Assembly: GCF_020360975.1 (NCBI RefSeq)
Contig: NW_025408683.1
Coordinates: forward strand, 372,001 to 436,000
From: Hirsutella rhossiliensis
Lineage: Eukaryota; Ascomycota; Sordariomycetes; Hypocreales; Ophiocordycipitaceae
DNA length: 64,000 bases
Direction of reading: 5' to 3'
The notes under the pieces: generated by a model
What the model was told of the DNA's origin: nothing
Databases searched by the model: none
Seen by the model: only the letters and a program-made list of their open reading frames with translations
In this document: positions 9,951-20,565 of the stretch, piece by piece
How the letters are laid out: every line of letters begins with the position of its first letter
How positions within the stretch are numbered: position 1 is the first letter of the stretch
Program-made: the position numbers and the translations under genes

Positions 9951-12423
9951 ATGGCAAACTTAACGAGAGGCTGAGATGCAGGGTCTAGATGGAAGGCGGA
10001 TGCTCGACTGTACTTCAGGCTTGGAATGATCTTGAAAGGGAGGAGACGAGGGAAGGGGGCGGTGGGTGTGAGATGAGGAAGGCGGGGGGGGTATCGGGAA
10101 GAGGGAGGGAGAGATGGAAGGAGCTTCCACTCCAGATGGGTGCAAGAGGAAGGAAGGGGCGGGTGTAAGTGGGCGAGCGGGCCGTCCAACGAATGACTCG
10201 ATGTATGTAAGTGAGTGAACAGACGAAAGAGTGACTGAATGACGGTCCAGCGTGTAAGGCAAGGTGAGTGCAGAGCGAAGGCGCGAGGCCAAGGCACCAA
10301 TTGGGTCGAGACGAACCGAAGGAAGCCGGCTATTCAGCTAGACAGGAGCAAGGAGCCAGCAACGGTCAGGCTGAAGCTAAGAACTGGAGGCAAAAGAGAC
10401 GGTTCAGTCACTCCTTCATTTCATTACCAGGCAAGGAACGGACCACGAGGTGGGGTGGGGGAAAGGGAGGATACCGGTTCCTGTGGCATCGGTCGACTTG
10501 ACGGCGCTGCTTCGTCTGGCACGAGGGCTGAGACCGGGAGAGAAGCGGGCTGGGCTGGAAGGGAGGGGAGCAAGTCGAATAGAGATCTGTGCCGTGCTGC
10601 CTCGTTGCCTCGTTGCCTCGTTGCCTCGTTGAGCCTCTAAACGTGATCAAAATGAGTGAGAGAGAGGCGCAAGCTAATGTGCCATCGCATAACGGGCAGG
10701 CAGGAGTGGTACTAGAGAATTAGAGGGTAGAAAGGGCAGGCTGGCGCGCAGACAGCGGCACGGGTTCAGTCTCGGGGCTAAATGAGCGGATGAGCGACAG
10801 ACGCAAGAAAGGGTAGCAAGGCAAGGGAAGGGAAGGAAGAGGCGGAGGGGAGAGTAAAGGGAAACTTTATATTGCAGGCAACGACAACCGACTGCGGCCG
10901 TTTCTCTTTTTCCTTTTCCTTTTCAGGTCCCTGTTTTCTCGAGTCGGGCTTACAGCAAAGGCGGAGTCTCCCTTGAACACACAAGACCTGGGAACCGTTC
11001 CGAGACGGTGTTATCAAAGTCGGTCTCGCCATCTCCCTCGGCCTGCTCTGTGCGGCCACTTGGGCCGACGACAAGTGTCCCGCAGACTCGTGGCCGCGCA
11101 ATGGAACGACTGCGTCCACAAGCCGCGGCCAAGGACAGGGTGGGAATAAATGCAACAGCTCTTTTTGGTCGTCATGTCTGACTGTCAGCCTGCCGATCCA
11201 TGCCCCCAATGCCCACCCCGTCCTGTGGTCGACCCAAGGACACATGATTCTCCAAAAGAAAAGACGCCAAGGCAAGTCCAGTCCTCGTTGGCCATGTACA
11301 AGGGAGGAGGGCCTGGCCACGCTGTAGTGTATGTGACACCTCACTGCCGTGTTCCCGGGAAGTGTTCCCGGGAAGGGTGAGGGAAAAGGTAAGACAAAAA
11401 GAGAGCAAGGAATAGTGATGGTGTGTATGTGTACAGTATGGCGGCATCATTGCCAAGAAAAGGTCCGACGAACTACACCAAGCTGTCCAGAGAGGGCAAA
11501 AGGAGAGGGAGCACGCGACCCTGACCTCTTTCGAATCGCCCTGGGCGGGTGTGGCTGGGGAGCACAGAGCATGGAGAGACATGGATGCAGACCTGGAAGC
11601 CACTTGTCTCTCTCATCTTGACGCAAGAAAAAGGGTCGTGTGGGGCGCGGACAGGATTAGACGCACAACATAAGTAATTTGGCCCATAATTAGAAGCAAA
11701 ACCATGATTCTTGTTCCCGGTTGGGGAAGAAACAGCAGTTATCCGTGCAGAGAGTACTGTAAAATAATCGGTACTGTAGGGTAATTACCTGGTAATTACC
11801 TAGATGCAGCCTTTGGGTGCTGGCGTACGTAAGCAAAGGAAAAGGCGCTAACCTGGTTGGTACTGTACAGCAGTACAGCAGTACAGTAGAGTAGAGGCTC
11901 TCAATAAGTGACTAATCAAGGTCGCACCCATCTCATCTCGTCCGTCCCCTTTCCTTTGCATTTATTCTCTCTCCTCGTCCTCTCTACGCTCTGCCATGCG
12001 CTGCCCTGCGCTGCCCTGCGCTGCGCCTCGTCCTCGTCCCATGCCCCCCCATCAATCCCGTGCGTGCGCGCCCGCCCGGCACTGGGGTCACACTGCCTGT
12101 GTGCATGCACCTGTTGCCTACGCATGTCTTGGTCGCTGGCACCAGAGAGAAGCGTTGCAAAGGATGGGTGGATGACACGGAGGAGTTTTTGCACTGATCC
12201 CTTGAATCTCAAACAAGCTTCGATCAAACACGAGCGTCCGGCTCGACAGCACTCCTATATAAGACAACCTTCTCTCTCGTCTCTTTGGCCTGACTCGCCG
12301 CGCCAACCTCGAGACTCGGACAAAGCATCTCTCCGCCCCCCTATATGCGGAAGAGAAAAAAAAAGACTGTCTTCAAGGAGGACCCATGGTCTCTCCCACC
12401 CGCGCACCCAATCAACCACCAAC

Positions 12424-12680
12424 ATGTTTCCTGACTTCGCGAGAGGCCCACTACAAGGTGCTGCCCGAACTCGCGTGGGCGGGAGTCGCGGGTGCCTAGT
12501 TAAACCCCACCGTGGGGTTTCTTTGCTTTTTCTCACCCTCTCTTGGCCCCTGCTAACATGAAAGATGCGAGGACCCGTTCCGTCCGTTGCTCGTGGAACA
12601 CGACAGCTCCTTGCTTTCTACTCGCCTATCTCGATTTTATCGACAAGGGGGAAGGAAAGAGACCTCGGGTTATAACGTAA
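12424..12680 (+). CDS. candidate small two-exon gene, 49 aa, unknown
   Basis: A TATA box (ctatataag near 12,255) is followed by a pyrimidine-rich leader and an ATG in good context (ccaacATG). Exon 1 (12424-12457) and exon 2 (12565-12680) join in frame across an intron with a clear GCTAAC branch site near 12,552 and an AG at 12,564. The 49-aa product starts MFPDFARGPLQ and ends in a basic segment (GEGKRPRVIT). The donor GTGCTG is poor and no family is recognised. It could equally be a non-coding transcript or chance. Confidence 0.2.
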
Positions 12681-12932
12681 TGAAAACAGTTTCCCGTCTA
12701 ACACAAACAACCGAGTAGGTTTACAGATTTACGCCGAAAACTGATTCATCATGATGCGTCATTGTCCAAGCAAACGTCTTGCCAGCCCGGCGCCCTCTCA
12801 GGGCCCTGTCCACCCACCCTTGGACGGCCCATCGCGTGACAGTTGGCTTTAGCACTCTTCCTGCCAGGCAGGAGCTGTGCCACCACATACGCCAACCCCC
12901 ATACGGAACTACGTACGGAACTACGTGCCGTA

Positions 12933-12984
12933 CTGGACAAAGCCGTAATACTGGACAAAGCCGTAATACTGGACAAAGCCGCAA
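12933..12984. repeat. 18-bp tandem repeat, three units
   Basis: The unit tactggacaaagccgtaa occurs three times head to tail, the last unit ending in c instead of taa. Just upstream, tacggaactacg is also duplicated (12,902-12,926). The units match exactly, so expansion is probably recent. Confidence 0.85.
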
Positions 12985-14647
12985 GGAAGACAAAGACACG
13001 TTGTCCCTCGGCGTTGCACAGAATGTCGTCTGCGGTTCATCGTCACATGTTCTCCTGCATCGTCATCCCATTTCCTCCCCTCGCCCCCCGCCCCCCGTCC
13101 CCCCCACACACCTCTCCTTGCCCCTACACCCACATCTACATACATATCCACGCCCCTCCAGCTGTCGTGTCACTGGACTCTGCTGACCATCGCAGCCCAG
13201 GTCACGATGCCTTGTCAAACCACCACTAACCGATGGCCACTGACGGTTTTCCATCTGCATCACGGGCACACGGGGCACGGACACCCTTAAGCGCCCTGGT
13301 CGAGCCCGATGCTCTCTGCCGTGTGGTGTGTGCCATCATCGTCATGAGGAAAGAAGCCGTCGACGGCTTCATAAGAGGCCTGCTTCCCCATGCCACCACT
13401 CGCATGACTGCCCGCATGCCCGCAATCAAAAAGAAACGTGCGCCTCAAGGTCGCATTCATACTTGAAGCGGACTCGCTTCTGATTTAACCTCGACCCTAA
13501 GGGTTGCATTGCGCCAGCGCACATGCTCATCTCGCCTCGACGCACTTGCGCACGTTTAATCTTGGGCCACATATACCTACAGACGTACAGTCCAGTAATT
13601 ACATCCCCCCCTCTGGCAGCAGCGTCAGTCACGCGCATACAGAACGAAGGCCTCACCACGAATGAGAAGCCGAGAAAACCAAAAGGCGGGAAAAAGAGAC
13701 AGGTCGTTTGTCCTTTTCTAGTGTCGACATGAGGCTTGCATGTGAACCCGTGACATCACCTCCGTAAAGTCCGACTCCGCCGCTTACCTTGTTTGCTTAC
13801 CCCATGCTCACCCAGGCTTCCCCGGCAATTGAATTTTCCCGAAGCCCACTGCCGAGGCCGGCGCTCATCCCACCGTTCTCCCAGCCCCACCCCCGCCCGA
13901 AGATCCGTCCCCGTGCCATTCCATCGCCCCGGCGCATTGGTCCTCCCCCTCTTAACGGACCATGCTTCACTTAACAGAATCTGGCCTTATGCAGGACTCG
14001 GACCCGGCATCTTCGTATTTTTCGTCCTGCGTTGCGATGCCGCCCTTTGTGCAACGACACGGCCGGGAGATGGACAGGGGCGACCGTATGAGGAGGCCTT
14101 CTTCTCTGCACGCCATTGTGCAATCAATCATACCCTGTTTCCATTCTTCGTGATCTGCCTGTCCCATGCTCCGTACATATCATGGGCAGCGGGCGAAAAT
14201 CCTACTTCGTGTTTCGCCCATGTCTCGGACACTGCGTCGATCAGTCCGGCAACTGGCGGCCTGACGCAAGAATAGCATTGTGCTGAGAAATATCTACGAA
14301 TGGTTTAACCTCACGTAGCTGATCATGGCCTGCCCACGTCTGCAGCCCATCATCTCCCCAAGAAACACTCTTCCTCGCACAAAAGCAAAAATGCCCACGA
14401 GGCCCACCGAGCGATAGCGCACCGGCATTGTCGTCGGTCCTGGGCCTCGGTTCAAACACGCCGTCCCGGCAATGGCGTAGCAGCACTGTCGCCGTCGAGA
14501 AGCAAACCGAACTCGTCTGACAAGCGGGTAGAAACGCTGATGGGGTATCTTAGAGAAAAGAAAAGAGTTAATCAAAGCGTCAAGGCCAAAGTGTGGGAGC
14601 CCGTTATCCAGAGGCCCAAGGCGTCCGAATCGGCATCTCGGCGGTGT

Positions 14648-16463
14648 TTATGCCCATCGCGCCCTCACCCAGCGGTCGAGCCGTCCAAAGCCGCGCTGCT
14701 GAGTCTCGCGGCGTGCAGCCCCGTCCTCCATCACGCCGGCCGAGTCGCCGTCGCGGAGCTTGGTGCTCGGGGGTTTGCCCACAAATTTGAGCAGGACCGT
14801 CATGAGCAAGGCGCTCGCAATGCTCATGCCCAGTATGCCCACCATGGTCAGGTTACTTCCGCGAAACTGATGCTGGCCACGCTTTGCGTCCTCCGGCCAG
14901 CCCGTGTACAGCGCATAGGTCGTCGTGACGCTACCCAGATTGCCCAGTCCGGACACGAGGGCCGTCGCGGCGGCAACACCCACCTCGCCGTGCCGATGCT
15001 GGAAGACCTCCGAGGTCCAGGCCATGCATATTGGCACGGTAGGCCCGAGGCCAAAGCCTACCATGAGCAGTCCGCCGTAGCGCGCCCATCCATTGCTGAG
15101 CGCAAACGTGGTCACGAGGAGTCCGGCCATCTGGACGCAGGCAGATGCGGAGAAGAAGAAGGCTCGGTAGCAGTGAAAGCGATCGGATATAGGGGTGACG
15201 AGGAGAATGGCAATCAAGTCCATCTGAGCCGAGCGTGGTCAGTGGAGCACTTGAGAGCAAGGATTGCAGGCCTGTCTTACAATCCAGATGGGTGCAAACA
15301 AGAGAGAGACCTGTATAGCAGTCGCCTGCGGCTGAATGGCTGCGATGATGACGGAGCCGTACAGCTGGGTGCCGATGCCGACCCCGACCACGCCAAAGTA
15401 CATCAAGCACAACGGCCACAAGCGCCAGTCCAGGAGGACAGCGCCCAAGTCTTTCAGAGTCCAGGGCTGGGCGTGGTAGACTCGACGGAGATCGTGATAA
15501 TGAACGACGGCATCCCGGCCAGTGAGTGCCTCGGGGGTCGCCGGCAGCCATTGCAGCCAGCCGGATCGCTCCCGCTGCCGACCCGGAGGCAGGGGCCGAT
15601 CGGGGAGCCACCACAAGAGGACGATGCTCAGCATCACGGCGACGAGGCCGTAGATGAGGAACATCCACTGGAATCCCACCAGGCCCCCGGCGCCGTCCAT
15701 GAGCTGGAAGCCCGCCGAGACGAGGCCGACGACGGCAGCGGACACCTGGGCAGCGGTAAAGTACATGCCGATGCGCTTACCGGTCCGCGAAGGGGGGTAG
15801 AAGAGGGTCAGGTAAAAGGCCATGCCGGGCCACATGCCGGCAATGACGAGGCCGAGCAGGAAGCGCAGCAGCTTGAGGAACCGGGCGTCGTGGACAGCGG
15901 CGAAGCAGGCTCCGACGATGCCGGTTGCGAAAACGATGCGGGCCATCCAGACCCTGGGGCTCAGCTTGCTCATGACGAGATTGGAGGGGAAATCAAAGAC
16001 AACGTAGGATACGTAGAAGAGAGCGAGGGCCGTGGAGACGTCCCTGGGAGAAAGGCCCAGCATGGTGACGAGATCGTGTCCTCGGTCTTTGTTCATGGTC
16101 TGGGCGATGCCAATGTTGGAACGAATGGCGGAGCAGAGAAAGTAAAGAATCCAGAAAGCTGCGGCTGGCGGTGAGCGGATATCAGGCATGTGAGCGACTC
16201 CATAGACAGACCAGGGATGATTCGCAGGTCGAGCTTTCTGCAGGCCACTGATGAGCAGGTGGAACTGGGACAACCGTGGCTGATGAGAGCACAAACCTGT
16301 ATATGCGCTCAACCGTCTCTGCATCGTAGTCGTCAGGATGGGTGTTGCTGTCCACGCCATCTCGGGTCGAGGGCGTCTGCGAAACGTCACTGGATTCCTG
16401 CTGAGCACCGTCGTCGGGCTTCCCGCCGGCGCTGGGCGGCTCTGGCTGGTGGTGCTGGTGCAT
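14648..16463 (-). CDS. MFS anion:cation symporter (Dal5/Tna1-like allantoate permease family)
   Basis: Four exons (16463-16297, 16237-16212, 15981-coded block 16158-15281, 15223-14648; the third exon is 16158-15281) give 548 aa. Exon 2 is a 26-nt microexon. With it the sequence reads ERIYRKLDLRIIPAFWILYFLC, the standard entry into TM1 of this family; without it the frame breaks. Next come RSNIGIAQTMN, a FPSNLVMSKLSPRVWMAR loop and about twelve hydrophobic segments. The family imports allantoate, nicotinate, biotin, pantothenate and similar organic anions with protons across the plasma membrane; the substrate cannot be read here. The ATG at 16463 is the first in frame. The N-terminus is hydrophilic and acidic, the C-terminal tail basic. 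It is divergent from the C2H2 factor across about 1.27 kb. Confidence 0.9.
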
Positions 16464-17733
16464 CACGCGTGAGGAGGTGTTCGTGCGTGCCAAGTCGGTT
16501 GCCGAGGCGGGCTCGAAAAAGGGGGGTCGACTGTAACGATAGGAAGAGGGAGATGTGCGACGACAGATGACGGAAGCTCTAGCATGGTTGGTCTAAGAGG
16601 ACGGCATGGGGATACGCGAGGCGGAAGAGAGGACGGAGGAGAGGGAGAAAAGCCTTGCCCACAGTAATTGCGGTGAAGCTCTCGGCGATGTACTATTAGC
16701 TTGACGCCTAGTTGCTGGCGCCAGCGGCAGGTGGGGCTCGTGGTGGCATTGCGGTTGCGGTTGCCACGGACAAGGTGGAAGTACCCGCCAAGGACAGCCG
16801 ATGCTGAAGCCTGAACTTCTGAAGGCATTTGGCCGGTGATTCTTCATCATGCCGCAATTGAGGCTCGTCACTGTGCTTCCTTTGCTTCCATGCAGGGCGC
16901 TTTGTCCACGGCGGGATCGGTGGGGAAGCGGCCCACCAAACGGTTTACTCGGCAGTTAGTTATTCCTGTCGATTGTGCTCCTCATTCATCAACCAGGTGA
17001 AGCTCATTCACTGCAATTTCTTTGGCATTGATGCCTACCTATCTCGTGACATTGAGTAAAACCGCCATGCCAATGCATACATCTTCCACTTCCGGTAACA
17101 ACTGAATCGCTCGTGGACATGGAAAACAATAGCATGGTCAATGGCAGTCGTTGCCGGGATACGGTTGCTGCAAGAGAGTGAATACACAAAGTGACCGCGC
17201 CTGATTGATGCCGCCCCCTCTACCATTAACAAGAGCATTCGCCATCTAGGCCAGCCAACCCTGTTCTGCTACGGCCTTTCTCGCCCAACAAGGTCGAAAC
17301 TTGTTGAAGCCATCTCCAAACGCCGCCGTCCATCTTTCGGACCAGGTGCAGAGTCCACCAATCACGTGCCGTCTCGCTGGCTGACTCACCTCACCGGCAC
17401 TCGAGGCGGCTTGATTCCACTTGTCAAACCTTCATACCATAATTTTCAGGCCATCACGTCTCCTCGTAACCCAGTGCGCGACCACTGCTCTCAGCCTCGC
17501 CATCTCCGTCATCGACCTCGGTCCCGGACTGGCCACTCGCACCAGGGCCGCTGGCGGCGACAACCACCGCCACGTCGCCCACGACGGCGCAAACCCCTCT
17601 CGGTCTGCATCGCTCCCGTCACTTTGCGCCCGTTCTCATTTCGTCCCGATTGGCGTCCCGGCCGTAGTAGCCCGAGGCGAGCCGGCCCCCGACGACGCGG
17701 GCCGCTCCAGCCCATCGTGGCGTCGTCGCAGTA
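16464..17733. other. divergent intergenic promoter region
   Basis: 1.27 kb between the starts of the permease (-) and the zinc-finger gene (+). It holds both promoters and 5' UTRs. ORFs at 17,366-17,750 overlap the leader of the zinc-finger gene in other frames and have no family resemblance. Confidence 0.6.
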
Positions 17734-18895
17734 ATGAGCGTTGCCTATGAGCCGAGGTCCTTTATCCACGAGGGCGCCTACCCGTCCATCGGCGACGATC
17801 ACGACCACCATGTCGCCGAGCAACGCTACACAGACTCCGACGTCGCCGAGCACCTGGGCCACTACACAGCTGAGGCCTCCATCCTCGACGATGAGCGCCA
17901 AGTCCTGGCCGGCGACGGCGACGTCATGGGCGACGACGGAGGCATCATCCCCGATGACGACGACGACACCGCAGCGACAGCGACAGCGGCGGCGGCGGCG
18001 GCGGCCGCCGCCAGCGTCGTTGCTGCCGCGGCGCAAGATGCGGAGAGACTGGGCCTGGACTCGTCGACGTTTCCCTCGCCCATACACATGCCTCTGGCCT
18101 CGTCGTTGATGGCCGACGAAGGACCCCTCGAGAGTAATGACCTTTCTCCTGGCGCCGGCTCGCCGTCTTCAGTCTCCCGAAGCAAGCCCATTCCTAAGCC
18201 TGATCGCGACGTCATGAAGCAGGCAGATGGCAAGTACCATTGTCCCTTGCCTGACTGCAAGGAGGACGTCAACGCTTTCTCGCGCAAGTGCGAGTGGAAG
18301 TAAGCCCGCCCACGCACTGCCACTCTTTCGTCCCATCCTTACCTTGTCTGCCTCCTCTAGCAAGCACATGGACAAGCACGAGCGTCCGTATCGATGTCCC
18401 GCCGACGGCTGCGAGAATCTACCCGGATTCACATACTCGGGCGGCCTCCTCAGGCACGAGCGCGAAGTCCACGGCAAGCACGGCGGCCCCAAGAACACGG
18501 TCAATTGTCCGCACCCCAACTGCAAGCGACACACGGGTAAGGGTTTCTCCCGGCAGGAGAACCTCAACGAGCACCTGCGCCGGGTGCACACCCACATGGA
18601 CGGCTCGACGCCCCCAGCCGTAGACAGCGCCGCCTCGCCCGAGGACAACGAGAGCGAAAAGTCAGGCGCGAAGCGGAAGCGGCGGCAGAGCGACGCGGGC
18701 AACGACGAGGCGGCAGGCGACCTCCGGGATGAGGTCAAGCGCTTGCGCGAGGAAAACGCGAAGCTCAAGGCCGAAGTGGAACAGCAGTCGGAGCACTCGC
18801 TTGCCATGATGGCCCAGATTGCGGAGCTTCAGGAGACGTTGCGCCAAAGCCTGACGCAACAGGGACTCGCGGCACCGACGGCGCAGATGATCTAG
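17734..18895 (+). CDS. C2H2 zinc-finger transcription factor with C-terminal coiled coil
   Basis: Exon 1 (17734-18299) and exon 2 (18361-18895) join in frame to 366 aa; the intron has GTAAGC and CTCTAG ends. Residues 1-165 are acidic and low-complexity, with a D-run and an alanine tract from GCG repeats near 17,985-18,005. Three C2H2 fingers follow at about residues 170-195, 201-226 and 238-265. The intron falls inside finger 1, between its Cys and His pairs. A basic KRKRRQ segment is a likely nuclear signal. Residues about 309-353 form a heptad-like coiled coil (EVKRLREENAKLKAEVEQQ), suggesting dimerisation. Fingers this spaced are usual for fungal DNA-binding factors; the target is unknown. 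The frame continues open after the UAG stop (see next entry). Confidence 0.88.
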
Positions 18896-19372
18896 AAGCA
18901 TCCGCCTGACGTGCCTCGTGGTTCTCCCCAGGGCCATGTCCCAGCGCCGACGCCATCCGAGTCGCTGCACCCGCCTTCAGGGGAGTACTTTGACCCTCTG
19001 GCAAAACCCTCGGGCAGTACTCCAAAAGGCAATCCGCCGCGGCCGCCAACGCCGTCCAACTCGCGGCCCCAGCCCCCGGTGGAGTACTTTGACCCTCTGG
19101 CAAGGCCCTCGGGACCGCTATCGCAGTCGTACCATCAACCTCTGGCGGAGTTCTTGGACCCTCTCGCAGCACCCTCGGGAGGGCTGCCATCGCAGTCGTG
19201 CCATCAGCCTTCGGTGGAGTATTTCGACCCTCTCGCCAGACCCCCGAGTAGCACTCCTCAAGGCAATCCAATGCCGCCGCCGCCGCCGCCCCCGACGCCA
19301 TCGTCGCATCAGCCCCCGGGGGGATACTTTAACCCTCTCACAAGGTCCCCGGGAAGCACGAACCTGAAATGA
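18896..19372 (+). CDS. in-frame open extension after the UAG stop: five YFDPLA repeats
   Basis: Directly after the UAG at 18893-18895 the same frame stays open for 158 codons and ends in TGA at 19370-19372. It has no early in-frame ATG. It encodes five copies of [VAG]E(Y/F)FDPLA(K/R)PSG-like modules (near 18,984, 19,080, 19,149, 19,218 and 19,320), separated by Pro/Ser-rich spacers. Differences among repeats fall often at silent third positions (TAC/TAT, TTT/TTC, CTG/CTC, GCA/GCC), as expected if this frame is or recently was translated. It could be a C-terminus reached by stop readthrough, an alternative exon (acceptor ccccag at 18,931 with an upstream CTGAC branch-like site), a recently lost C-terminus, or untranslated repeat. 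There is no signal peptide and no dibasic site. Confidence 0.4.
   Translation, partial: KHPPDVPRGSPQGHVPAPTPSESLHPPSGEYFDPLAKPSGSTPKGNPPRPPTPSNSRPQPPVEYFDPLARPSGPLSQSYHQPLAEFLDPLAAPSGGLPSQSCHQPSVEYFDPLARPPSSTPQGNPMPPPPPPPTPSSHQPPGGYFNPLTRSPGSTNLK
18980..19350. repeat. degenerate minisatellite with ggagtactttgaccctct core
   Basis: Five copies of a core near ggagtactttgaccctctgg occur at irregular spacing of about 70-105 bp, becoming more diverged toward the 3' side. The spacing is variable but keeps the reading frame. Confidence 0.85.
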
Positions 19373-20565
19373 TGACGACGAAGTTCTCCTCTACTTACGA
19401 CTCGGACGCATAGACTTTGGCCGCGCATTTCGTCTTTCGGAATCCCTTTTCATCACATCACTCGCCGTTTGCTTCTGCCCCTCCCACGGCTCTGCTGTGG
19501 TGGCGAAACGGCGCAAATCCTCACCCATTCGTCCACTTCTTCTTCTCACGCCAGGGCAGCTGGCCCTTGGGAAAAGCTCGTATTCCAGATCTGGCCGCGA
19601 CGGAACAGCGACGGCGCGATACCACTTTGTCCCTTTATCCTACTCCTTTGCCCCCTCGTCCAATCCTCTCCTCACCTGCATCTGGTCCTCATTTTCCATC
19701 TCATCTCATCTCCCTCCTCCCTATTTCTGCTTTCATCTTGGGTCTTTTCCACCACCCCGTTGGTGCTGCTCGTCTATGGGTGGTTTTTGATTCTTCTCGC
19801 GTTCTGCGTTCCTTTCGGCATGGCGTTTCCAGGGGCAGAGGGGCGACATAAAACTTTTCAAGGCTGGTGCACTCGGATACCTTTGGTTGACACGATATCC
19901 CCCACGGCGATGATGCGACGAGGAAGAGGGCGAGGGGAGGCCGGAGCGGGCGGGCGGGATCCGAATACCCAACGGACGACACCCTGTTCCGATGCAGGGG
20001 ATCATACCAGGGCCGGGGCCGGGATCCCGCAGGCTCGCTGAGTTCGAGGGGGGAGCAAGTGTAAAATTAGACAAACGGCATTAACGAAGGGAACGGGAGG
20101 GGATGGACACCCCCGGGTCCTGCTTGTTGTATGCTGATTCAAATACATAGGCGGACGCATCGCCGCCCGCGCGGGCAGGCGAACGTCTCGACAAACAAAG
20201 AGCACTGGCGACTCGCACATTATGCGAAGCCCGTCTTCCACCTCACTTGACTTTAGGCCCCATGGCGAGGTACGAAAACATGCAGAGTTCAAAACGCCGT
20301 ATGATTGAAGCCGTGCGCGCAAGACGACCGTGAGTCATCCCGCATATGCATATATATAATGTAAGTGTACACATCTTGAAGTCGTGCTCGTCTTTCCCGT
20401 ATGCACCTTGTGGCCGTGCTCTTCGTTCCCGCGCCCTTTGAACCGCGATGCCGACGTATCCCCTTTGTTCCCAACGTACACGTACACTCGACTCGCACCT
20501 CACGGCGTCATGCCCGAATCCCCCAGCCGCCGGTGCCGTAGCGCGCCTGCCCTGGCCCGCGGCCG
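19373..20565. other. convergent intergenic spacer
   Basis: About 1.2 kb between the zinc-finger gene (+) and BZZ1 (-), which converge. It is pyrimidine-rich up to about 19,800. The ORFs at 19,417-20,041 overlap each other and show no family features. It probably consists of the two 3' UTRs. Confidence 0.5.

Larger units (their letters stand above)
9951..14647. other. long gene-poor intergenic region with short tandem repeats
   Basis: Apart from one weak small-gene candidate I find no gene in about 4.7 kb. ORFs here have no family resemblance and overlap on both strands. The region has many simple repeats: gttgcctc units (10,600-10,630), gtaattacct twice (11,780-11,802), a cagtaca run (11,865-11,888), ctgccctgcg units (11,998-12,025), tacggaactacg twice (12,902-12,926) and an 18-bp unit three times (12,933-12,984). 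It probably holds the gtaA upstream region and the 3' region of the permease gene. Confidence 0.5.

Noticed and set aside
11908..12561. 217-codon frame
   Set aside because: Low-complexity Cys/Arg/Ser-rich translation in a simple-repeat region; a spliced small frame explains the promoter-like signals at least as well.
14540..16174. 544-codon open frame on the plus strand
   Set aside because: It is antisense to the MFS permease, whose exons, splice sites and family motifs are clear; the plus frame is low-complexity with no family features.
18980..19350. CRISPR array or RiPP precursor (ustiloxin type) reading of the YFDPLA repeats
   Set aside because: Eukaryotic genome, irregular spacing, no signal peptide and no Lys-Arg sites between repeats.
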